Below are positions 44,016 through 54,435 of a stretch of 64,000 nucleotides of DNA, in pieces. Under the pieces are notes generated by a model, which saw nothing but the letters and a program-made list of their open reading frames with translations, made no database searches and was not told where the DNA came from. How positions within the stretch are numbered: position 1 is the first letter of the stretch; every line of letters starts with the position of its first letter. Source of the stretch: Boesenbergia rotunda (Eukaryota > Streptophyta > Magnoliopsida > Zingiberales > Zingiberaceae); NCBI GenBank assembly GCA_024364735.1, contig JAGFNQ010002317.1, positions 269,405 to 333,404 of the forward strand, read 5' to 3'. Both the position numbers and the translations under genes were made by a program.

Positions 44016-44644
44016 GCAAAAGTCCAACCAGAGGAGCGGTTGGCATCAAGTACATTCTCCCGAGAGGAGTAGGTGAGGGCGCGTTCCCCGTCGAGGGAAC
44101 AGTAGGCGTCAGTTCGACCTAGGGTTCCATTTTGGAGGCCCAAAGTCAGAACCAAGACAGCTAAGGCTGTATAAACTAATATCTTATTGCTCTATGGTGT
44201 TTTGGACTAACCCTGGATACAGGACCGAAGGAACGAGTGTCTGCAGCTCAGAGAGCCTCAAAGGAGTGAGGCAACAACTGACCAGGGCGCCCGGAGTGTC
44301 CCGGGCGCCCCCAAGGTGAACACAAAACACATAATACAAAAGAAGGCTTCGACAGTTCATGTTTGGGGCACCCCCGTGCTTCCGGGCGCCCCCACTGCTC
44401 CCGGGCGCCCCCAGCGCTCCGGCCGCCCCCAGCGCTCCGGGCGCCCCCAGGTCAAGTAGTCGAAGCAGCTCCAGCGAAGCCAAGAGGATAAGATTCTGAC
44501 CCGGTCAATCCGGGCGCCCCCAGCGTTCCGGGCGCCCGGTCAAAGCCTGATCCTGAGTTTTAAGGGATCAGAGCTGACCGAGAAGGAAGTGGATCGATCG
44601 ACACGTGGGTGGGCGCCCCCGACGTTCCGGGCGCCCCCAGGTGC

Positions 44645-44652
44645 TATAAAAG
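44645..44652 (+). promoter_or_regulatory. TATA box of LTR A7 (5')
   Basis: TATAAAAG lies just after the GGGCGCCC dyads. The same box is at 51141 in the 3' LTR and at 29420 in A3. It is likely the element promoter. Confidence 0.7.
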
Positions 44653-45069
44653 GACCCTCGAACCAAGGCTTCAGCACAACACTTCATTCAATGCTTCTAC
44701 GCTCTTCTGCTCTCGCGCTCTGCTTTGGAAACCTCCCGACTCGAGACTCAAGCGCCGACGACGTCCCGCTGCTCCGAAAAAAACAACCTACATCGGACGT
44801 CGGTAAAAGAAGAGTTTTCGTTTTAAAAGTTTACTTTGCTATATTTGTAATTCAATACTGTAAACTGATTTGCGAACTTATAGAATTGTCCGCAGAAAAT
44901 GGTCAACGACCGTGGGTCTTGGAGTAGGAGTCGACCTAGGCTCCGAACCAAGTAAAACTACCTGTGTCTGCGTTTGATTGTTTTATTTCGCTGCGTAATT
45001 TCTCTAATCCTAAAATCCGAACGTTTTCCGATATTCACCCCCCTCTATCGGTTCTCTCGATCCAACAAG

Positions 45070-45081
45070 TGGTATCAGAGC
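45070..45081 (+). other. A7 primer binding site (tRNA-iMet)
   Basis: TGGTATCAGAGC begins two bases after the 5' LTR. Confidence 0.94.
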
Positions 45082-45591
45082 GGGGTAGTTCAAACTTGGT
45101 GCAACCACTAGTTTGAAAGATTTTCGAATTTACAAAATTTTTAATCTTATTTCTTTTCTTTCTAGTTAATCAACACCACTCGATCTTTTTCGCCTTTTAT
45201 TTTAAAATAAAAAATATCTGTAGGTGGATCAACACCACTCAATTTTGAAATCTCATTTTTTCACCATAAGTTAGAATTGTTAAAACGATCAACTTTTGAA
45301 AATTTGTCATAAAATTTTTTATTATTATTGTAATATTTTTTTCTCAAAATTCGTGCTACCCTAATTCGAGTAAAGTTTTTTTTACATTGACTTCTTACTT
45401 TTTCATCATTAATCAGAAGTAATAAAATCAATATTTTCAAAAATTTGTCATAATTTTTTATTAATATTTTACCTCGAAATTCATGCAATATTTTTGTTGG
45501 GCTATATCTTTTCTCTCCCGCACTACTAATCCAAGACCAAGTCTTGGTACATTTTTTTTGTTAGTTTGTTTGTGTGCAAGGTTTATATTAA

Positions 45592-46664
45592 ATGACTAAC
45601 CAAGAGTGGAACAGTGCACGTCCACCGCTATTCTCCGGCGAGAACTTCACGTTTTGGAGATGTCAAATGGAGTCCCTTCTGAAGGCCCACATGGACTTAT
45701 GGCAGATCATCCAAACGGGATTCTCGTTTCCCGTAGAAGATGAGTTCTCAATCGAGTGGGACAAACTGGATGAACACACCCTCAACCAAATTGAGACCGA
45801 TGCAAGGGCAACTGCAATCCTACAATGTGGCCTAACCAAGGAGCAACTCGAGCTAGTAGGTCCATGCAGATGTGCTAGAGAAATCTGGGAAAAATTGATT
45901 AACCTTCATCAAGAGATCTCAAATGAAGAAGAAGATCAGGTAAGTTATCTTGCCCTTTCGGTCCAAGCACAAACTGCCGAGTCAGAGTTTGAACCCGAAT
46001 CCAAAGTCGAACCAGAATTAGACGACGAATTGGCTATGACGGTAACTGATTTTGAATTCTTTTCAAAATTAGAATTAAATAATCAAACATATACTGTAAT
46101 GGTCGAGGAAGGTGTAAATTCTATTGCAGGGAAAAACCTTAAAGAACCACTAAAGAAGGAGCTTCAACAAGTACCCGAGTCTGACTCAGACACAGAATCA
46201 GAAGATGAGCCTAGATCCGAGGCAGCAAGAATCAAGGGGGAGAATCCCAATAAAGTACCAAAAGGAAGAGAGGGCACTACCAAAGTGAGTGTCCTACTCG
46301 TAAGATTCAAACGACATCACCAATGGCGACAAAGGAACCAGTTCCAAAATCACGAATGGACAAAAGTCGCATCCAATGCTTCAAGTGCCAGGAGTTCGGG
46401 CATTACCAAAGTGAATGCACAGATAAAAGAGCTACCAAGAATGCCGGGCAAACAATCGACAAAGGTAAATTTACAGTATTTGAAAATCCGTTATTTACCT
46501 TGAATAATGTAATTGATTCATGTAAATTAATTAAGGCAAATTTCAGAAAATTGAAACAAGAAAATGAAACCCTAAAACATAAGGTCAATATGTTAGAAAA
46601 TTTAATTCATAATCTTGCGGATTTCGAAAATCCAGAGTATTACTCCAATTGTGACCTTATTTAG
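45592..46664 (+). pseudogene. A7 gag, short form, frameshifted before the zinc knuckle
   Basis: It starts MTNQEWNSARPPLFSGENF. The gag core is present only in its first half (LQCGLTKEQLELVG; LINLHQE), followed by an acidic linker. Between about 46240 and 46320 the frame shifts. The second frame holds half of a decayed knuckle (GHYQSEC near 46275), then an intact CCHC knuckle (CFKCQEFGHYQSEC, near 46376-46417), and ends with a helix-rich segment (KLIKANFRKLKQENE) at 46664. The product would be nucleic-acid binding if made. No protease or pol follows. Confidence 0.83.
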
Positions 46665-49600
46665 ATAATTGTTTGCTTTAATTGTGTATTTCTTTTTATT
46701 TTTAGTTTTGTTTTTTTTTTTTTGCTTAAAATTAGGACTGGTCAGTTTAAGGACTGAACCAACTTAACTGAAATTTGAACAATATAGTATTGGGTGGAGG
46801 TGAGATGATAGTACGTTAGGGAAGCCTTTTCTAATAAGGTCAAGTATACACTACTTGGTCTCTTTAGACTGGTGAAACTAGCCGAAGCTACCGATCCAAG
46901 ACCCAAACTAGTTAGACCAGAATTTACCAAAAAGTAATTTTGAAGATGAAATTTCACTAAAAGGCTTTGTCTAGGAAAGGGTTGATGATCCAATAAGGTT
47001 AGGGCCAAAGAAGGCCTTGTGCCTCGCCAAGACCTGGAAGCTAATTTTTGAAATTCAAATTCAATTTACTCTTTGTTAAATTCGAATCTAACATAAATTT
47101 TCAGTTAATTTTAGATTCAAATATCTCTTTTCAAAATAAATTTAAATTGGGTTTAAAAATTAATTTAACTTTTCAAAATTAATCATGACACTCTCAAAAT
47201 AAATCTTTCTATTAAAATATGCATCTCACAAAACAGTTAAGGATATCCTGTTTTGTCACTTAGAAATGGGTGAGATGCTTAGGACCTAAAAGTTGAGTCC
47301 AACCCAACCAAATTAATTTAATTAAATCAATTAAATTAAATCTTAATTAAATCAATTAAATCAAAATCAAATCTTAATTAAATCAATTAAATTCATCTTA
47401 ATTAAAACAATTAAATTAAATCTTAATAAATTAAATTTAATTTATCTGACTTTTAAAATTCAAATTTAATTCATCTGACTTTTAAAATTCAAATTTGATA
47501 CAACTAACTTTAAAATTCAAATTTGATACAACTAACTTTTAAAATTCAAATTTAATTCAACAACCTTTAAAATACAAATTTAATTCAACCAAACAACTTT
47601 CAAAATTAAAATTTAATTCAACTAAACAAACTTAACCCTCTAAATTTTAATTTTCTCAAAAATCAAATTTAACTTTTTAACTAAGAGTTAATGTTTCAAA
47701 TCATTGTAATTAAAATCAAGTCTCTTTTGTTCACTAACCTGAAATTTATTTCATAACATTTATTTCTTTCCTTTACCATTATACAAACATTTCTTTCAGA
47801 CATTCAATTTATTCTTGTATGGCAAAAAGTCACCTTGGGATTACTTAGGAAAATTTTTTGTCTGCAGTCCGGGCTTAGATATTTATATTTTTTTGGGACT
47901 TAAAAAAAAACTTCTATTTTTTAAATCATTTCCCCTTTTAAGGTTTCTATATTCATTTTCTCAAATAGGAGAATGAAATTATGTTTCAAATCATTAAAAC
48001 AAAATACTTTTTTAAACTTAGTTTTCTTCTCTTTTTATTTGAATCAAACCCTAAGACTAAGAGGAGGATTAACTTGTGGTCAACAAGCCTCCTAGGACTG
48101 TGTCAGGTTTAGGGGGAGTTCAAATTAAAAGACGAAGTTTAAAAATACTATGTTTTCAAACTATCACTCATGTTTTTTTTGAAAACTATGCTATCATATG
48201 TCTTTCAAATAATCATTTTTTTCGAAATGTTAATATTTCAAAATTCATTTTAAGAATTGTGCTTGATTCCCTTTTGATTTTGACAAATCCTAAAGACACA
48301 GAGGAAGGTCCACATCATGACCTACAAGGACTCCTAGGATGTGTCAAAATTATGGGGAGTCTAAATCTAAAAAAAAATTATTTCTAGCAAGTATTCTCCT
48401 TAGCAATTATTTTTGAAATTATTAAATAATTCTTTTGATTTGAACTGAACCCTAAGAACTCAGAGGAAGAATACTTGTGGTCAACAAGCTTCCAAGGACT
48501 GTATCAAGTTTAGAGAGAGGTCAAATTAAAAGAGTTATCAAACATTTCTAAATAATATGTTTCCATACACTATATTTTCAAAATTGTGTCGAAAACCTAA
48601 GTAATTTATCATACAAAATATTATTATTTTATTTTTGTGGCTTATAAAATCATTTCTTTATATACCTTTTGAAATAATATTTGCTTAAGTCTTGAGAATT
48701 TCCAGGACACTTAGGAAAATGTCCTTGCAGCTAACAAAGTTTCCTAGGATTGTGTCAGACTAGAAAAGAAACGTAGTCAAGTAAAATATTATGTTTTCAA
48801 AACGTATAATACTTTTCAGAAATTATTTATATTTTTCAAAGTGTAATAGTCTTCAAAAACAATACCTAGACTTTCCAAAAAGGCTCAATCTGTTTTTTTA
48901 AAGTACTTGCATATTTTTTAAAAATGCATATTTTTTTAAAAAATTGCATAATATCTTTAAAAGGTACTTCTATTTTTCAAAATATAATGTTTTCAAAGAG
49001 TACTAACACTTTTCTAAGGCAATAGTATTCTAAGTACGTGAATTTTCTAAAAACTTGCCTACAAATACAAAATATTTTTTTAAATTCACAATACTTTTCA
49101 AAGTGGAGTTTTCATTGGTACAATTTAAGTTACTTGCTATACTTTCAGAATTATAACAAGTATTTTTATTTTCAAAGCTCATAAACTCTGATACACACAT
49201 TTATTTCTTAAATTTTCTTTCAAAACCTCCTTATTGATATATGGCCAAGGGGGAGAGAAATAGAAAAGAGAGAGAAATTTTTTTATCTCGTTTTCACAAA
49301 AAGCTAAGTATTTCTATGTGCTTTAAAATAGGTCTAAGAATTTTGTAAAGTACTTTAAAAATGTCTAAGTACTTCAAATTGTTTTTTTAAAATTTCAAAC
49401 TATTTCAAGTATTTCTAGTGCTTCAAAATTTTTTAAGTATGTCTAAATGTTTCAAATGTTTTTAAGTACATGTTTTTTTCTAAGTAAAATTTTTCTTAGT
49501 AAATTTGTCTGAGCAAAAACTTTTTGAAAATTTTGACAAATGGTTCTAAGTAAAGTTTTTTTTTAAAAAAACTTGTCTCGAAATTTTTTAAAGATTTTTG

Positions 49601-49994
49601 TTTTTCAAAATACACAAAGTATTTTATAACAAAATTTAGCTTCAAAACTTTGGCTTCAAAATTTTGCCTAAGTAAAATTCTTTTTGCAAAGCCAAGTAAA
49701 AGTTTTGTAACAAAATTTAGGTTTGCAAAATCTTTTTTACTTTACCTTGTTCACCCATGTTTGCTTTTGATATATGTCAAAGGGGGAGGAAGGGTCAAAG
49801 TTAAGTGTTAAGTTAAGTATTTTATAACACAATGATTCAGGGGGAGTATGAGAAATTTTTTTTTCTGTTCAAATTACATTGGTTTTAGACTGTTCAGAAT
49901 TGCTATGCTTTATTGGTCTTAACCTTCTTGCTTAAACTGTTGTAATTTTTACTTAACTTTGAATCGTGTTGCCATAAATCAAAAAAGGAGAGAT
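46665..49994 (+). other. A7 3' noncoding region, 3.3 kb, AT-rich
   Basis: There is no coding frame. 47284-47660 consists of irregular repeats of TTAATTAAATCAATT and CAAATTTAATTCAAC. 48840-49720 has many TTTTCAAAA/AAGTACTT units like those of A3. Four blocks with 'caaggactgtgtcaggttta'-like sequence recur near 48095, 48330, 48500 and 48745 at about 170-250-bp spacing. GGGGGAG tracts lie near 49250, 49782 and 49840. The purine tract AAAAAAGGAGAGAT abuts the LTR. Confidence 0.8.
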
Positions 49995-51564
49995 TGTTGG
50001 TGCAGGAAGCACCATATCGAACCTTGTTTTGATATTGGCAAAGGGTTCAAAGTTAAGTATTATTGGTGATCTAACAATGTTACTCAAGTGTGCAGGAAAA
50101 GTCCTAGCGAAGGGCTGCTAGGCACCTGGCAAAGGGCTGCCAGGAAACAAAGTCCTAGCGAAGGGCTGCTAGGCACCTGGCGAAGGGTTGCCAGGAAACA
50201 AAGTCCTAGCGAAGGGCTGCTAGGCACCTGGCGAAGGGATGCCAGGAAACAAAGTCCTAGCGAAGGGCTGCTAGGCACCTGGCGAAGGAATGCCAGGATA
50301 CAAAGTCCTAGCGAAGGGCTGCTAGGCACTGGCGAAGGAATGCCAGGGTAAAAAGTCCTAGCGAAGGACTACTAGGCACTGGCGAAGGAATGCCAGGGTA
50401 CTGAAGCCCTAGCGAAGGACTGTTAGGAGCCAGGCGAAGGACAGCTTGGGACTGAAGACCTAGCGAAGGACAGCGAGGCACCGGGCGAAGGACAGCTTGG
50501 TTTCCAAGACCTGGCGAAGGACCGCTAGGCAAAAGTCCAACCAGAGGAGCGGTTGGCATCAGGTACATTCTCCCGAGAGGAGTAGGTGAGGACGCGTTCC
50601 CCGTCGATGGAACAGTAGGCGTCGGTTCGACCTAGGGTTCCATTTTGGAGGCCCAAAGTTAGAACCAAGATAGCTAAGGCTGTAAAAACTAATATCTTAT
50701 TGGTCTATGGTGTTTTGGACTAACCCTGGATGCAGGACCGAAGGAACGAGTGTCTGCAGCTCAGAGAGCCTCAAAGGAGTGAGGCAACAGCTGACCAGGG
50801 CGCCCGGAGTGTCCCGGGCGCCCCCAAGGTGAACACAAAACACATAATGTAAAAGAAGGCTTCGACAGTTCATGTTTGGGGCACCCCCGTGCTTTCGGAC
50901 ACCCCCACTGCTCCCGGGCGCCCCCCGCGCTCCGGGCGCCCCCAGGTCAAGTAGTCGAAGTAGCTCCAGCGAAGCCAAGAGGATAAGATTCTGACCCGGT
51001 CAATCCGAGCACCCCCAGCATTCCGTGCGCCCCGGTCAAAGCCTAATCCTGAGTTTTAAGGGATCAGAGCTGACCGAGATGGATGTGGATCGACCGACAT
51101 GTGGGGGGGCGCCCTCGACGTTCCGAGTGCCCCCAGGTGCTATAAAAGGACCCTCGAACCAAGGCTTCAGCACAATACTTCATTCAACGCTTCTACGCTC
51201 TTCTGCTCTCGCGCTCTGCTCCGGAAACCTCCCGACTCGAGACTCAAGGGCCGACGATGTCCCGCTGCTCCGAAAAAGACAACCTACATCTGACGTCGGT
51301 AAAAGAAGAGTTTTCGTTTTAAAAGTTTACTTTGCTATATTTGTAATTCAATACTGTAAACTGATTTGCGAACTTATAGAATTGCCCACAGAAAATGGTC
51401 AACGACCGTGGGCCTTGGAGTAGGAGTCGACCTAGGCTCCGAACCAAGTAAAACTACCTGTGTTTGCGTTTGATTGTTTTATTCCACTGCGTAATTTCTC
51501 TAATCCTAAAATCCGAACGTTTTTCGATATTCACCCCCCCTCTATCGGTTCTCTCGATCCAACA
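49995..51564 (+). repeat. 3' LTR of A7, 1570 bp
   Basis: It has the same ends as the 5' LTR. The hairpin array (50101-50529) has about five regular 51-bp units, which explains most of the length difference from 43533-45067. Open frames of 80-90 codons on both strands at 50084-50351 are by-products of the 51-bp period. Confidence 0.93.
50101..50529 (+). repeat. GAAGG-loop hairpin array, 3' LTR of A7
   Basis: Tandem 51-bp units each hold two hairpins: CCTAGC-GAAGGGCT-GCTAGG and CCTGGC-GAAGGGNT-GCCAGG. The A-T pair at stem position 4 in the first is a G-C pair in the second. Degenerate units continue to 50529. Confidence 0.92.
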
Positions 51565-52387
51565 GGCAATAGTCAAGGCTGCTAGTGAAGAGTTAGCAAG
51601 TCATGAAGGGACAAGAGCCGAGGGAGCAGGACTCCAAGGGCAAGCCGAGAAGTGGTCTTCAAAGGGCACATGCGAAGGGTGGCATGGAGGCAAGTCGAGG
51701 ACTTGCGTACGTATCCGAGGGACGATAGCCGGTGGAAGAGGATTTCAAGGGGCAAGCCAAGGGAGTGTACCTGAAGGCGCGCGTGGAGGAGGGTCATGAC
51801 ATGAGTAGGAGTGTGTTTGTAAGCTGGGCAGTCGACTGGGAATATAACAGTCGACTGCCAGCGAACACAGAAACTCATAGTGTGTATTTGGCCCTGGACC
51901 AGTTGACTGCTCTAGGAGCAGTCGACTAGTGTGTAGTAGAATTCGAATGTTGGGGTTGTCAACGGTCGAATCTGAGTGGGGGTAGTCGACTGCCCTGGGA
52001 GCAGTCGACTGCCAGCGGGTTTTCCAGCCTGAGTTCTATTTAAAGAGAACTCGATTTGGGCTGGGGTCTTTGGCGAAATCTGCTTGGGTAGAGTAGATTA
52101 GTAGCCTCTGGTGCTCAGATATTGTTGAGGTATTGTGGCGAGGTTTCTCCACCCACAAGGAGCGACAAGGGCTAGTCGGAGGTTATTCGAGGAGTGATCC
52201 ACCGAAGGATTCTTGGATTAGTCACCCTTAGGGGTGGATACCAAGTAAAATCAGTATTGTTAGCATTGTTTACGTTATTAGTTTTTGTTTTATTATATTT
52301 TCGCTTGCGCAACTAACAACGTAGGAAGAAGAAGATTCGAAAAGTGCTATTCACCACCCCCCTCTAGCAACCGTACAAGATCCAACA
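51565..52387 (+). repeat. B5 5' LTR, second segment
   Basis: The LTR interrupted at 43532 resumes in register with 59502-60322. It has GTCGAC dyad pairs near 51830-51860, 51900-51930 and 51983-52012, and a TATTTAAAG box near 52035. It ends GATCCAACA. Confidence 0.9.
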
Positions 52388-52389
52388 AG

Positions 52390-52401
52390 TGGTATCAGAG
52401 C
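52390..52401 (+). other. B5 primer binding site (tRNA-iMet)
   Basis: TGGTATCAGAGC begins two bases after the LTR. Confidence 0.94.
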
Positions 52402-52460
52402 AAGGACTGCTCTTGATTGGAATAACCGCCAAGGGAGCAAAGGAAGCTAGTGGAAAAACA

Positions 52461-54076
52461 ATGGAAGATAAGTTGGGTGACGACATCTACATTCCACCTC
52501 CCTACGACAATGAAGATTTCGGATATTGGAGGATGCGAATGAAGACGTGGCTTGGAATGGAGTGGGGATGTAGGATGGCGATAGAAGAGCCATTTGAAGT
52601 TCCAAAGGACAAGCACGGAAAGAAGCTTCGTCCTAGATAATGGGACAAAGAGAAAAAAGAATAATTTAGGGCAAATAAGAAGGTAATTGATATATTGCTT
52701 AACATTTTGCCTACTAATATGTTAAATGGTGTAGGGGAATATCAAAATGCACATAATCTATGGAGAAAGGTAGGAGAATTCCATGAAAACCCTACACGAG
52801 TTCAATTAGTGGAAAAACCCGAGGAAGTGAGCTTGATAGCCCAAGAGGAGGAAGAAGAGAGTGAGAGATCATCATCCTTATCAAGGGAAGAGGAAGAGGT
52901 CAATACCTCAAGGATTGAGGGGGAGGAGAGACCCACTTCAATGCCGGAACAAGAGGAAGCATCCACTTCATCCATGGTTGAAAAAGAAGTCAATCTAGCC
53001 GCCACCCCCACCAAAGCAAATAAAAAGGACCACATTATATGCTTTGGGTGCAATGAAAAGGGACACTACAAGGATAAGTGTCCAAATGGTAAGAAAAAGG
53101 AGGTAATTCCTAAACCTATCTCAATTCATTTAAATTCTAACATGGGTTGTAGGATTGGAGAAGCCCAAGAGAAAAGGAAGAGAATTAGATGCTTCACGTG
53201 TGGCAAGTTAGGACACTATCACACGAAATGCCCAAGGAGTGAAAAGCTCAAGAAAATGCAGCATCTAAGAAGATGGGAGAAGGAGGAAAGAAAGAAGAAA
53301 AGATCACATCAAGGGGGAACTTCAAGGGTAAGAGAGGTAATTCCTAACCCTAAGTTAAAAAGTAATTCAAATTTAAGTTCCTCCATGCATATTAAAAATA
53401 GTGTTAATTATTCCTCCATGCATGCTAGGATTAATGAAAATTGCTTACTTATACACAATCATGGTTTGAAATATAATAATAGGAATAAGAGTAACAAGGT
53501 AGATCAAAACTCTAAGAAAAACATGCATCATGATAGACCTAAGACTTTTGTACCTAAGAATCAAGGCATTAACTCCAAGAAGGAGAGACACATGCCTAGG
53601 AAGATAGGTAGGTCTAGGGATGTCCAAAGTGGGCATACGAATACTAAGGTTAGAAACTTGGAAAGGGAAAATCAAGCCTTGAGGCAAGGCTTGATACTTT
53701 GGAAAAGACCCTAGAAAAATTCAAGGTTGGATCTAAGGGTTTGGATATGGTGTTGGGTAGTTTAAAACCCAACTATGATAGATCGGGGTTGGGATACCGG
53801 TCTAAGGTGTCTAATACCAAGGAAAAGAAGTATGCAAGGGAAGCATATCATTATGGCAGGAAGGAGAAGTCCAAAAATAGCAAGGGGGTGCCATTTAAAG
53901 GAAAAGAAAATGACTTAACCAAGGACAAGGTGTCCAAGGTTAAGAAGATTAGGTTTGTAGGCCAAGAATCACCGGGAGCTCATCGGTGTAGCCTAGTGTG
54001 GATTGAGCCACCTAGGGAGGTGGCTAGGGCTAAGAGCTCAAGGGGGAGCTCTAGGAGCCTTTGGGGTCCATGGTAA
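52461..54076 (+). pseudogene. B5 gag, the best-preserved family B gag
   Basis: ATG at 52461 (MEDKLGDDIYIPPPY). TAA codons at 52638-52640 and 52662-52664 break the N-terminal core. The same frame then runs to about 53683 through NAHNLWRKVGEFHENP, a Ser/Glu-rich linker, two intact CX2CX4HX4C knuckles (CFGCNEKGHYKDKC near 53041; CFTCGKLGHYHTKC near 53191) and basic segments. A small frameshift near 53683 leads to the C-terminal part, ending LWGPW-stop at 54076. The protein ends there without protease, so gag is a free-standing gene in this family. Confidence 0.88.
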
Positions 54077-54435
54077 ATGGATCTCAAGAGATGGTTTCTC
54101 TAGGAAGGTCTAGGTGGACTAGGAAATGTGCCAAAAGGATTGGAAGACTAGGGTAAGTCTTAATCCTAGAGAATTGACACATTAAAAAGAGAATTATGGA
54201 GAAAAAGTGAAAATACGATTATATTGGGTAAAATTAAGGTTTAATGGGTAAATACCATCTAATTCAGTGCTAAAAATGAATTATGATCAAGTATAAAAAG
54301 ATACATTGAGGAAAGCCCAAAATTAGGACTTTTGGATAAGGATTCAATGATACAATTTAGATAGGTTTGAATTTTGTACCAATCTTGGGATTTGGAGTGC
54401 ATTTGTTTGGAAACATATTTTTCCCAAGTAGATAT
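54077..54435 (+). other. B5 3' noncoding region, proximal part
   Basis: It is collinear with 14392-14735 of B1. There is no gene. It is cut within 'cccaagtagatat' by the solo LTR, and the duplicated GATAT is at 54431-54435. Confidence 0.8.

Larger units (their letters stand above)
43533..45067 (+). repeat. 5' LTR of A7, 1535 bp
   Basis: It has TGTTGGTGCAGGAAGC to CTCGATCCAACA ends. Hairpin array 43635-44015, GGGCGCCC dyads 44285-44640, TATA box at 44645. Confidence 0.93.
43533..51564 (+). mobile_element. Family A element A7 nested in the B5 5' LTR
   Basis: A complete two-LTR element of 8 kb: LTRs 43533-45067 and 49995-51564, primer site, one short gag, a 3.3-kb noncoding tail and a purine tract. 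Flanking 5-mers are GGAAA (43528-43532) and GGCAA (51565-51569), a target duplication with one change. The LTRs appear very similar apart from the number of 51-bp units, so it is the youngest-looking A copy here. It has no pol. Confidence 0.92.

Noticed and set aside
50084..50351. Long overlapping ORFs with 17-residue repeats on both strands in A LTRs (also 36511-37017, 43622-43816, 31461-31802)
   Set aside because: They follow from the 51-bp period, which is divisible by three and free of stops. No start context or conserved domain is seen, and the period is explained by the hairpin array.
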